Of a DNA stretch of 64,000 bases, positions 37,339-44,963 are shown piece after piece. Origin of the DNA: Pycnococcus provasolii (Eukaryota > Chlorophyta > Pseudoscourfieldiophyceae > Pseudoscourfieldiales > Pycnococcaceae). The first letter of the stretch is position 1. Each line of letters starts with the position of its first letter. The stretch lies in NCBI GenBank assembly GCA_938743325.2, contig OW568861.1, forward strand, positions 1,240,001-1,304,000, given 5' to 3'. The position numbers were made by a program, and so were the translations under genes. The notes under the pieces are model-generated. The model was not told the origin of the DNA and did not search any database. It saw nothing but the letters and a program-made list of their open reading frames with translations.

Positions 37339-37857
37339 CTACGTGTACATTTTCTGCGCCCAAGCAAAATCCGCGACCCACTTTTTTGCCTCAGCCAAAG
37401 CCTCGCTGTCACCAGCCTCTTCGGCAGAAGACGCTGCACGAAGTGCAAATGCCAAGCCGGAAGAGAGAGCGCGGGTAGCCTGCGCCACAAATCCTCCAGC
37501 AATGCCGTGCTTGGCATGAAGAGCATCGCACACCGCCGCCAAACGCCACTGCACGGCGCACGCGGTTGCAAAGTGGCGCCATCCAGGGACAGGTTCAAGC
37601 AGCACAGCCGCACGCTCCAGGCTTGTCTTATCTGCAAACATCCTTCGGCGATGTAGCGTCACTTGTTCTTCCAGGTGCGTTTGCTCTCCCCACAAGCACA
37701 TTTGAAGGCGCAGGCGTGCCTCCTCCACGGGAAGCAAGAGCGAGCCACCCGCGAGCGCGGCGGAAGCGCACTTGAGCGCAGCCGCCGGCCTTGACGCGTG
37801 CGACTCGTCGTGTGCCATTTGCAAGAGCGCGCGGCGCACGGCTGTGTCGTCGGCCAT
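37339..37857 (-). CDS. Hypothetical all-helical protein (TPR-like?)
   Basis: This 172-residue frame starts at ATG and is rich in Ala, Leu, Glu and Arg. The helix-turn-helix rhythm (ALLQMAHDESHASRPAAALK, EEARLRLQMCLWGEQ, LEEQVTLHRRRM) resembles TPR or MAU2/SCC4-type helical repeats, but no consensus is clean and I name no family. It sits between the rRNA methyltransferase and the PD-(D/E)XK-like gene on the same strand. The ~350 bp between its upstream neighbour and its stop contain the CCCTAA array and a GAA microsatellite near 37302-37320. Confidence 0.5.
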   Translation of the reverse strand: MADDTAVRRALLQMAHDESHASRPAAALKCASAALAGGSLLLPVEEARLRLQMCLWGEQTHLEEQVTLHRRRMFADKTSLERAAVLLEPVPGWRHFATACAVQWRLAAVCDALHAKHGIAGGFVAQATRALSSGLAFALRAASSAEEAGDSEALAEAKKWVADFAWAQKMYT

Positions 37858-38120
37858 TACTATTGTTGTTATTGGCTTTTATTCAATTGTGTGTTGTTGT
37901 CGGCGGGAAGAAAACAAAACTCCGTCTTAGTTGAGTAACACATGTGTCTTTATGTATTGTGGCACCTCGGGATGATTTCCTTCCCAGTTGGGTAAACCTG
38001 GATAGTTACAGAAATCCGGGGTTACTTCCCAGTTGGGGGTTTTGGCTGTTCGGCGTATCCCGTTTAGGGGTTCACCTCACAGTTCGCTCTAGCCATGCAA
38101 CAAATTTGGTTACTCATCAA

Positions 38121-38861
38121 TCAAAGGACAACAGGACGACCGGGCCACCAAACCGAAACGTCCCTCTTCTCGCACGTCGCGACAACCTTGGGTTGCGGCT
38201 TGGACGAGACCGCAATCACCTTCTTGACGACGTAGTCGCCGAAGTCCGCCTCCTCCTGAAAAAGGTCATCGTACAGGAGAACCTGTCCAAGCCCATGCGC
38301 GAGGTTCTTCGCCTTCGTCTTCGTCTCGACGAGCACCGCGGTCTTCTTCGTCGCATTCACGAAGACGATGTCGCACTTGTGCTTACAAGCCTGATGCGTC
38401 GACGAGCCGGCCGTGGAGAACGGGTACTCGAGGTGTACCTCCCACTCGTTCACGGCACCTCCCACGGCCGACTTGAGTCGGAACGCTTCGATGTAGCTTT
38501 CGGTCGCCTTCAACGTCGGCGCGTTCGTGCATGTCTGTGCACCCTTCGTCCACGTGGTCACCTTGGGCCGCGCGCACGTGGGTCGCGCACTCAAATTGAA
38601 CGACAGACCTTTCGCCAACCTGTTGGCGCGTGTCCTGTTTGTAGGACAGACACGCCAACCTTGTTGCTCATCATCATCATCATCGTCGTCGTCGTCGTCG
38701 TCATCATCATCATCGTCGTCGTCATCATCATCATCATCGTCGTCGGCGGCGGCGTCGAGGCGCGCCTCATAAGCACGTTGCGCCTTCTCGCTCAGGTACC
38801 CGAGCTCATACCTTTGCTCCAAGCTCAGAGGCGCCGCCAAGCCCGTCTCCTCGCCTGCCAT
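38121..38861 (-). CDS. PD-(D/E)XK nuclease-fold protein with a long Asp tract
   Basis: The ATG at 38861 gives 246 residues. After a short N-terminus comes a run of more than 25 Asp encoded by an ATC/GTC microsatellite. The C-terminal ~110 residues fit a PD-(D/E)XK restriction-type core: an Asp in CDIVFV, then VETKT (the E-x-K motif) on the next strand, and a following Gln in GQVLLYD. These are the usual metal-binding and catalytic positions, so nuclease activity is possible but not shown. The MULE target-site duplication lies only 13 bp upstream of the ATG, so the element has displaced this gene's original promoter region. Confidence 0.6.
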   Translation of the reverse strand: MAGEETGLAAPLSLEQRYELGYLSEKAQRAYEARLDAAADDDDDDDDDDDDDDDDDDDDDDDDDEQQGWRVCPTNRTRANRLAKGLSFNLSARPTCARPKVTTWTKGAQTCTNAPTLKATESYIEAFRLKSAVGGAVNEWEVHLEYPFSTAGSSTHQACKHKCDIVFVNATKKTAVLVETKTKAKNLAHGLGQVLLYDDLFQEEADFGDYVVKKVIAVSSKPQPKVVATCEKRDVSVWWPGRPVVL

Positions 38862-38873
38862 AGATAGAAAAAT

Positions 38874-38883
38874 GAGAATTATG
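38874..38883. repeat. Left target-site duplication of the MULE
   Basis: GAGAATTATG, in direct orientation and identical to 42413-42422. Ten base pairs lies within the 8-11-bp range typical of Mutator-like elements. Confidence 0.85.
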
Positions 38884-38910
38884 GAGAAAAAGACAAAGTA
38901 TAGGTGTTTT
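38884..38910 (+). repeat. Left terminal inverted repeat of the MULE
   Basis: It begins GAGAAAAAGAC and continues to GTATAGGTGTTTT. It differs from the right end at one of 27 positions (T for C before GTTTT). A second, weaker copy of GACAAAGTATAGGTG follows at 38923-38937. Confidence 0.85.
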
Positions 38911-38936
38911 TTCGGAATTTTGGACAAAGTATAGGT

Positions 38937-38969
38937 GTTAGGGTTACTGCTAGGGTTATGGTTAGGGTT
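38937..38969 (+). repeat. Degenerate TTAGGG array inside the MULE left end
   Basis: GTTAGGG, TAGGGTTATGG and TTAGGG runs with interruptions, about 76 bp upstream of the PD-(D/E)XK-like ATG and ~53 bp inside the element. Whether it arrived with the element or arose later cannot be told. Confidence 0.75.
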
Positions 38970-39056
38970 TCGTTTTACTCAAATCTTAATTCACCTCACC
39001 GACGCGTCGTCAAACCAGTACTGTACCCTTCGTTCCTTCCCTTCCCTACCCATCAG

Positions 39057-39812
39057 CTAGCGCAACTGCGAGTTCGTCTGCGTCTGCGTCTGCGTCTGCG
39101 TCATCTCAACTGAGCTCTTGTGGCGTTTTTTGAGGCTCTTCCTTCCTTTTTTCTTCTTTCGTGGTGGTGCCACGATGGATTCCATATTCGGCGGCGCAGT
39201 CATGAGGTGCAGCTCGATCGGTAGCGTCGGTAGGCTCACTACCGTCGCGTTCAACGCGGCAGACACGCACGAACGCTTGTGGAAATCGGCGACGAAGTTC
39301 TCCACGAAAGTGGAATACGTGTAGCCTTTGTCATGCGCAGCTTTCCACGAGTGCGGACAACCACATGCATGCTCCAAGGTGAGCTTGCAAGCACACGAGA
39401 TGCCTTCAGGCAAGAACTTCACGATGTACGGAGCCGAACCTGCGAATACCGTCGCGATGTTCTGCGCCGTCCACTCCACGCGCATGGGTGCTGCAGATTG
39501 GATATGCCCGGCAAGCATGGCGTTTGCACGGTCCGTCAAGAACAAGGAACTGTTCGCGATGCGCTCGCGAAGCAATGCCAGCCGCGTGTGCGCGCGACGC
39601 AAGCAACTGTCAAAGAAGAACGTCGGCGGGAGAAACCTTGCACTGGTTCTTGTTTTCGACGCCGCCGCATTCTCGCTCTCCGCAAATTGAGAAGTGAGTC
39701 TACCGTGCAACCCGAAGCCAGCCTCGTGCGCGCCCATCACGGTCCACTTCGCAGGGTCAAGATTCTTGAGGTACGCGTGTGCGGTGTTGTTCTCTTCCTG
39801 AAGTGTGGCCAT
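39057..39812 (-). CDS. MULE transposase C-terminal part with SWIM zinc finger
   Basis: The ATG at 39812 gives 251 residues; the frame is open further up only from a TTG. The start (AYLKNLDPAKWTVM, then GRLTSQFAESENAA) matches the end of the MULE DDE domain, where the last catalytic Glu lies in a TSxxxES-N context. A SWIM finger follows (Cys140, Cys142, Cys152, His154: CAC ... CPH). The tail is a basic, nuclear-localisation-like KKKKGRKSLKKRHK segment and Thr-Gln repeats. The first two catalytic Asp of the DDE core are missing, so this piece alone should not transpose. It is divergent from the frame starting at 39845, 32 bp away. Confidence 0.7.
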   Translation of the reverse strand: MATLQEENNTAHAYLKNLDPAKWTVMGAHEAGFGLHGRLTSQFAESENAAASKTRTSARFLPPTFFFDSCLRRAHTRLALLRERIANSSLFLTDRANAMLAGHIQSAAPMRVEWTAQNIATVFAGSAPYIVKFLPEGISCACKLTLEHACGCPHSWKAAHDKGYTYSTFVENFVADFHKRSCVSAALNATVVSLPTLPIELHLMTAPPNMESIVAPPRKKKKGRKSLKKRHKSSVEMTQTQTQTQTNSQLR

Positions 39813-39844
39813 GTTCACATGAGAGCCGTAAGCGCGACGCCGCG

Positions 39845-40708
39845 ATGGAATGCCAGACCAGTGAGGAAGTGGAATGCAGTGGACGTTTGAGCGTTGCGGA
39901 TGTCCAAAAGGAGCAGTCGTCGAAGTTCCGTGACGCCTTGGAAAGCTCGATGGGAGATGCGCTTCCAAGGCACTTTCGTGAGCGCGTTGGACGCGGCGAG
40001 GAGGAAAGCTCTACGCTGATGGTTGTGCAGAAGGTTGCATTTGAGGGCGTGACGCGCTTTGAAGATCGATCCATGAAGGCGATTGGCATGAGCTTTCAAG
40101 AAGTTGCCGTGCGAATGCTCGTCAACGTTCAGTACGATTGCATCCTCCAGCAGCTGTTCATGTCCATCGGCATTGACGTCGAGTGGGACGTGGAGGACGT
40201 CTCAAGGTACGCCGCGCCATTCGAGAAGTTAACTTTCTGGGACGTGATGGCTCGCGCTCGTGCCGATGGAAAGATTGCGTTGGGCTATTATGACATTTTG
40301 CTTCACGAGGATGGCGAGCGCGAGCCGATGACGTACCACGTAAATCCCAGGTCATCCTCGAGATTAGGGATCACCGCTGCCGGCTGGGCGCTAATCCGAG
40401 CGAGGCGTCTGAAGAAGCGTGCTGAGCAGGGGAAAACTGCTGATGAGCAGGAGTTGGAAGGGTCCGTAGAAGAAAGGGAGAGTCTAGGAAAGTACAGCCG
40501 GATGGCTGTCGTGCCGCCGCTGTGGATGGCGTTGCAAAAATTCTTGAGGAAGCGAAGAAGAGAGTCCAAGGAAGTATCCAAGTCTGCGGATGCGACGATG
40601 ACAAAGCCACGCGCCACAGTTCCGTCCGTGTCCCGCGATGAGGTGCGTGTTTGGAATCGAGGCGATGGGCGAACGCGGCTGATTGTGCTCGCTAGCAAAA
40701 CCAAATAA
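39845..40708 (+). CDS. Internal MULE frame, possibly a captured host gene fragment
   Basis: The first ATG gives 287 residues, opposite in strand to the other two genes of the element and lying where the missing transposase core would be. The middle (residues ~95-185: SFQEVAVRMLVNVQYDCILQQL, then TFWDVMARARADGKIALGYY and YHVNPRSSSRLG) looks like a cytoplasmic regulatory region of an ion-channel or transporter-type protein, perhaps a CASTOR/POLLUX or RCK-like segment. The call is weak. The N-terminus is Glu/Ser-rich, the C-terminus basic. MULEs are known to carry copied host gene pieces (Pack-MULEs), which this arrangement would fit. Confidence 0.5.
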   Translation: MECQTSEEVECSGRLSVADVQKEQSSKFRDALESSMGDALPRHFRERVGRGEEESSTLMVVQKVAFEGVTRFEDRSMKAIGMSFQEVAVRMLVNVQYDCILQQLFMSIGIDVEWDVEDVSRYAAPFEKLTFWDVMARARADGKIALGYYDILLHEDGEREPMTYHVNPRSSSRLGITAAGWALIRARRLKKRAEQGKTADEQELEGSVEERESLGKYSRMAVVPPLWMALQKFLRKRRRESKEVSKSADATMTKPRATVPSVSRDEVRVWNRGDGRTRLIVLASKTK

Positions 40709-40808
40709 ATGGTGTAAAGTACATTACATGATTGCAAGTCTCGAGGATGATGGTTGCTTGGTTGCTTGGTTACTTGGTTGCTCCCCCTCCCTGCCCTACC
40801 GGCCTACC

Positions 40809-42146
40809 CTAGGCCTTGTAGATGGAGATTGTGTTCCTCTTCTCCGGGGGGCATTCGCCGGTCCCCCAGTGGTAGTAATCGGTGAGGTTCTTGGCTTTGA
40901 GGATATCGCCGGGTGAAACCTCGATTGTTTCAACAGGACCCAATTTCGTGTTTTTCCACTTTTTACAGTAGAAGGTTCCCTTGTTCAAGTAGAGAAGGTA
41001 CACCTCGCCAATATTGTTTTTATCTTTATGAGGTGGGGTGTTTCCACGGCGGTTGAAGGCAGTTGTGGCATCGCAGTTGTAAGTTGTTTTGACAACGTTG
41101 AAAAATGTTTCAAGGGCTTGTTGGGCTTGTTTTCCATTTTTGCGTGGCTCTTGGTATACTTCATTGCAGTGCGCCCTTGCTGGGGAAGAACGTGGTAGCT
41201 TGCCGTAGGCAAAGTTTCCTTCGATTTTGGTGGTTTTGCATGTGGCGTTCATTATGAGATTCACCTCATGTTCGAATTGGTTTAAATCCAATTGTCCAAT
41301 TTTCTCCACCAGAGGTGCTGGTGCTGCTGGTGCTGCTGGTGCTGCTGGTGCTGCTGGTGGTGGTGGTGGTGGTGGTGGTGGTGGTGGTGGTGGTGGTGGT
41401 GGTAAAGTTACCGTGCTCAGCTTGAAGACAGCACCTGGGTTTGCAGCGATAGCTGCGTCTCCCCACAATCGTAGCATGCTAAACGACGATTCATATTCCG
41501 CGTCTAAGAGATCGAGTACGATGTTTCGTGCTCGATCGAGCATGCGGGTGCTCGGTGGTAGTGCGTGCGGATAGTGCTGGTGTACGAGCGTGCCGAGTTC
41601 CTCCGCCGAGATCCCTCTGTTCGACGTCACGTTCACCCGGACGACCTCCGCGATCTGTGCAGCAGTGAGTTGTAGTTGTCCCCCGCAGTTGGAGTGGTCA
41701 GTCAAACTCGCCACACGCCATACCTCCGATGTGTTGACGCGGCGAATCACCGCGCCTCCTGGGCATGCACATGGTTTGAGCACTTGCTTCTTCATGGCGG
41801 ATCCCTTGGCCATGCTACGAGCTTCTGCGGTCGCCTTCGCGTCAATGGCATCCTTGCATATAAAGTATACCGCCCGCGCGTTTGATGACGACGTGTTTTG
41901 CACTAGCTTCTTCCCGAGCGATGTTGAGTACGTTGTGACGGCATTATGGGCCTCTTCCTTCGACGCGAAGACCTCGCCGCGCTTCAATGTCGGAGCCGCA
42001 CTACTCGTCGTTGCTGCCGGGCACTTGGTGACAACCTCGTTCACCTCGTGCTCTACGGCATCCTCTTGCTCGTCATCGGAGCTATAGCCATCGTCGGTTG
42101 ACGAGTCATAGTCGAGGTTTCCCTCGTCTTCACTCACGTTCATCAT
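40809..42146 (-). CDS. MuDR-type DNA-binding domain fused to an Fe(II)/2-oxoglutarate dioxygenase
   Basis: The ATG at 42146 gives 445 residues. After an acidic N-terminus, residues ~57-160 match the MULE transposase N-terminal domain with a WRKY-GCM1-type zinc site (CAC...W.VASLTDHSNC). Residues ~165-250 match the helical linker that precedes the DDE core (SMLRLWGDAAIAANPGAVFKL). There the transposase stops. A poly-Pro/(AAP)n linker leads to residues ~285-445, a double-stranded beta-helix dioxygenase with HKD (His373, Asp375), distal His426 in YYHWG and Arg437. The HKDKNN and PGD patterns recall TET/JBP or AlkB-like enzymes, which oxidise bases; the subfamily is uncertain. It could target oxidation to the element's ends, but that is inference. 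Confidence 0.75.
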   Translation of the reverse strand: MMNVSEDEGNLDYDSSTDDGYSSDDEQEDAVEHEVNEVVTKCPAATTSSAAPTLKRGEVFASKEEAHNAVTTYSTSLGKKLVQNTSSSNARAVYFICKDAIDAKATAEARSMAKGSAMKKQVLKPCACPGGAVIRRVNTSEVWRVASLTDHSNCGGQLQLTAAQIAEVVRVNVTSNRGISAEELGTLVHQHYPHALPPSTRMLDRARNIVLDLLDAEYESSFSMLRLWGDAAIAANPGAVFKLSTVTLPPPPPPPPPPPPPPPPAAPAAPAAPAAPAPLVEKIGQLDLNQFEHEVNLIMNATCKTTKIEGNFAYGKLPRSSPARAHCNEVYQEPRKNGKQAQQALETFFNVVKTTYNCDATTAFNRRGNTPPHKDKNNIGEVYLLYLNKGTFYCKKWKNTKLGPVETIEVSPGDILKAKNLTDYYHWGTGECPPEKRNTISIYKA

Positions 42147-42385
42147 CAACTAGCTGCCTAATGGGATGGCGGGAACTTGTTCAGTTCAGTTGGCGGGAAC
42201 GGGATGGCGTGAACGGCTGGGACAGTTTGTCCCAACAGTCAGGAAAGCGCCCTGCCGTCCTTGTAGAGTGCTAAGGTTAGTCTCGTGGTGTCGGGGGGAC
42301 TCCCTCTAGAACGGTAATAAACAGTGTAATTGAGGGCGCCTATACTTTGGTTTGGAGACGCCTATACCTTGTCTTTTTTTCACCA

Positions 42386-42412
42386 AAAACGCCTATACTT
42401 TGTCTTTTTCTC
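42386..42412 (-). repeat. Right terminal inverted repeat of the MULE
   Basis: Inverted complement of 38884-38910 with one mismatch. Two further degenerate copies of the CGCCTATACTTTG unit lie inward at about 42336-42350 and 42357-42377. Confidence 0.85.
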
Positions 42413-42422
42413 GAGAATTATG
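42413..42422. repeat. Right target-site duplication of the MULE
   Basis: GAGAATTATG, identical and co-oriented with 38874-38883. Confidence 0.85.
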
Positions 42423-42479
42423 TGATCTGACCCAGGGCCAGGGGACCTCCTGTCCCCACAATAAAATCTCAAGTGGGGT

Positions 42480-43325
42480 TTGTTTCACCAATCAACAAAC
42501 AAACCCCTACGATAGTCAGCGCCTGCTCATCATCAATCATGAACGTCGCGCGGTGCCCGTTCGCACAGCCTCTGGTGAGCCGATTCGCGTGCGTAACTTT
42601 TGCGGTGCGCGTGCACGACATCTCGAACATGTGATTTGGCCACAACTTCGCCGCCCTTGGAGTTGAGGCGCGCGAGTGCAGCAGAAGCGGAGGCGACGCT
42701 CGCAAACGCGGCGGCAGATGCGGATGCGGCAGAGGATGCGCCTGTTCGGGCTTGTGGGAGGAGGTGGTGCGAGCAGCACGACGCTGCGACCGGAGGAGCT
42801 GCGGCAGTGCAGGTTCGCGTCGCCTGATTCGGCGGAGCTTCAGCTTTCGATCAATGTTGGGATGAACGGCGCGCGGTTGAGCCACAACCATGCAAGGCAG
42901 TACACGTACGTGCGGCAGACGCTCTACCTTTGGCGCGAGATTATGGGCGACATGTTCCGGCTTTGGTGCCTGGCGGAGGACGACCTGCTGAAGAGGAACA
43001 TGATGATCTTCTGGCACCGCTCTGCCGTGCCAAACACGCTCTCGGCGTACGCGCTCACCTTGGCGTCTGACCGGCACGCACGCTCCACCTCCTCCACGAC
43101 GCGAATCAGCGGGCTCAAGATGCGAGGCACCTGCGTGTACTTGTCGATGAACATCAGCGCGTTCGGCACGTTGTGGTCGCCAAGGTGCACGGCGGAACTT
43201 TCCACCCAGCCGCCGCCAAGACGGTGCATGCACCGGTTCAGGATGCCGTGCATCGCCGACGACAACTTCGGGGCAGCCTGCACGCGATTCAACCCTTGCC
43301 CCGTGTCCGTAAGCCACTGACCATC
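42480..43325 (+). pseudogene. Rearranged DUF2009 gene remnant with an inverted segment
   Basis: On the plus strand, 42776-42990 encodes a strongly DUF2009-like stretch (RPEELRQCRFASPDSAELQLSI, GMNGARLSHNHARQYTYV, FRLWCLAEDDLL). The part that should follow (DTGQGLNRVQAAPK, HLGDHNVPNALMFIDKYTQV, then ERACRSDAKVSAYAESVFG) is instead on the minus strand, reading from about 43322 down to ~42995. So about 330 bp is inverted in place. Upstream pieces (42480-42775) lie in other frames. DUF2009 proteins are widespread in eukaryotes with unknown function. The plus-strand frame 42676-43320 and minus-strand frame 42469-43380 both run through the junction and are not real proteins. Confidence 0.75.
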
Positions 43326-43443
43326 GTATCAACTGAGGATGCCATTTGCACTTCCCTTCACCCATCCACACGGATCTCACTCAATGGAAAAAGCAACGAA
43401 TTATTTCATAACACTGTAACATACAGTACTCTCTCTCTCTCTT

Positions 43444-44531
43444 CTACGCCGCCTCCTTCTCCCAAAGTCCGTCGTGCGCGGCTGCCATGCCCTTGTACAC
43501 CCTTTGCGAGGGCATGGCTGTGGTGCGGTGACTGCCGAATGGTTGCCACGCCTCCACAACCTGCAAATCACCAGTCGCAGCCATTTCGATGTGGCGGCGC
43601 AAGCTCACGGCATTCACACGAGCTGGCGACCACGTCTCACCGCTATCGGTGTTCTCCATGGCCAACGGGAAGACAGCTTTCGAAGCGACATCGAACACCA
43701 CCGCGGCTGGGACATCGTCGTCGTTGACGCCAAACGTAGACGCAAGACTTTCCGGCGCCTCGCTACGATCGCCGCAGCAAAGAACGAGTGCGATTCCGCG
43801 CACGTGGCGTGCAGCTTCGACGAGATGAGAAGCAAGAGGGTGCGACTTGTCGCACACCTTGCTCTTCTCGAAGATCAGTGCCGCGAGGCGTTGTTCACAG
43901 ATTGGCGCGAATGAATTCCTGCCACGCGTTGGAAATCCAAGAAGGGAATCATAGGCGGCACGAATGCGAGCGTGAGAAACTCGCGCACACCCTCTGTGGT
44001 GATGGTGTCGTCGGCGAGACGGCTAATATACGTTCCCGAGTCTCCCCACCAGACTTCTCGATGGACGCCACGACAGGTGCGGTGACTTGGTACTCGGGAA
44101 TCGTGCAGTCTTCGTCGTCAGCTTCCTCGTCACACAGCAGCACGGCAATGGGCGGTGGGTTGAGTGCTGTCGCCGGAAGTCGTCACGGGGACGTGTGCAC
44201 CTTCGATGCCGTCCAAAAACGCTTGGCGCGCCCTCGAGTTGCGACGCAGAGCTGCTACGATGACCACGGGCGCCGTATGATCGTCCACGTACTGCTTGAA
44301 CGCTTTAGGATTTTCGTAGAACGTGAATGACTCGGCTGAGTCCACGAAATCTTTGACGATGTGCGTGCGTCGATTTCCAGGTAGAGGAAGTGTTGTTCCC
44401 TTGTTGTTCGCTGACTGGTCATCCACAACTGGGCATCCTCCTTCTCCTTGGTTAGAGATATCGCACGACTGCGCAAGGATGGCAGGAAGAGACGCTGCAA
44501 GCACGAGAAGAGTCACCAAGACCGAAGACAT
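43444..44531 (-). pseudogene. PDI/thioredoxin-like secretory protein, frame-broken
   Basis: Reading from an ATG at 44531, a signal peptide (VLVTLLVLAASLPAILAQSC) leads into a thioredoxin-fold b-type domain like those of protein disulfide isomerases (VKDFVDSAESFTFYENPKAFKQY, APVVIVAAL). Similarity then passes through two other frames (VLLCDEEADDEDCTIPEY, then LADDTITTEGVREFLTLAFVPP) and resumes in the longest downstream frame (43444-43857: RGIALVLCCGD, ...VFDVASKAVFPLAME). I count about three frame changes in 1.1 kb. Introns could explain some, but neighbours lack introns and the shifts look like decay. No CxxC active site is visible in the part I can read. Confidence 0.55.
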
Positions 44532-44841
44532 CGCCAACGTGGTGGTGAATGAGTCGGTGGTCGACGAGTGACGCAGCGCACCACGTCATCGTCGTCGCCA
44601 AGCGTCATCACGAGCTACCCACGACGAGCGAGGGCGGTGGTGGGCGGCGGGAACAAACACAACATGCGTCAAAAAGAACGTAAAGAATGAACATAACCAT
44701 GCTCAACAACAAGTAGTGTGTCACGTTTGGACACCGGTTACCATGCAAAAATTTGCCAGGGATTGTAGCAATACGTAAGTCTCCCTTTCGCGGTTCCCTT
44801 CGCAACAACACTGGTGAAAACTCCCCTCACAACGCCCACTT

Positions 44842-44963
44842 CTTACAATAGGCGTAGGTTCGAATCCTGCAGCAGTCGATATTCTGCTCACAGATTCATC
44901 GATGAATGTTGATGTTTCGCCATTTGCTGACTGTTTGGCCGAGTGGTTAAGGCGGTGTAAGGA
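44842..44963 (+). tRNA. Candidate circularly permuted tRNA (Ser/Leu-like); anticodon not resolved
   Basis: The 3' half comes first: T arm GTAGG-TTCGAAT-CCTGC (44854-44870), then acceptor strand AGCAGTC (44871-44877) and discriminator G. After ~50 bp comes the 5' half: acceptor strand GACTGTT (44929-44935), then TGGCCGAGTGGTTAAGGC (44936-44953), a typical Ser/Leu D arm and A box. The two acceptor strands, on opposite sides of the spacer, pair over all seven positions (one G-U). TTTTT (44964-44968) follows like a Pol III terminator. The 5'-half tail (TGTAAGGA, 44956-44963) pairs with the head of the 3' half (44840-44847). I could not place a normal anticodon loop or long variable arm, so a rearranged tRNA relic is the alternative. 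Confidence 0.45.

Larger units (their letters stand above)
38884..42412. mobile_element. Mutator-like element (MULE) carrying three genes
   Basis: This 3,529-bp element is bounded by inverted repeats (GAGAAAAAGACAAAGTATAG at both ends, 26 of 27 positions matching, with weaker similarity inward to ~60 bp from a second copy of the AGACAAAGTATAGG unit). It is flanked by the perfect 10-bp duplication GAGAATTATG. Inside are a SWIM-finger transposase C-terminus (39057-39812, minus), an oppositely oriented frame (39845-40708) and a MuDR-type DNA-binding domain fused to an Fe(II)/2-oxoglutarate dioxygenase (40809-42146, minus). A TTAGGG array lies just inside the left end. I find no intact DDE catalytic core, so the copy is probably non-autonomous. 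Perfect duplications and nearly perfect ends suggest a recent insertion. Confidence 0.85.

Noticed and set aside
38862-38927. Hydrophobic N-terminal extension of the PD-(D/E)XK-like protein
   Set aside because: It begins at a TTG and is encoded by the MULE end and target duplication.
42469-43380. 303-codon minus-strand frame
   Set aside because: The conserved DUF2009 pieces lie in other frames at the same place; this one is Arg-rich chance coding.
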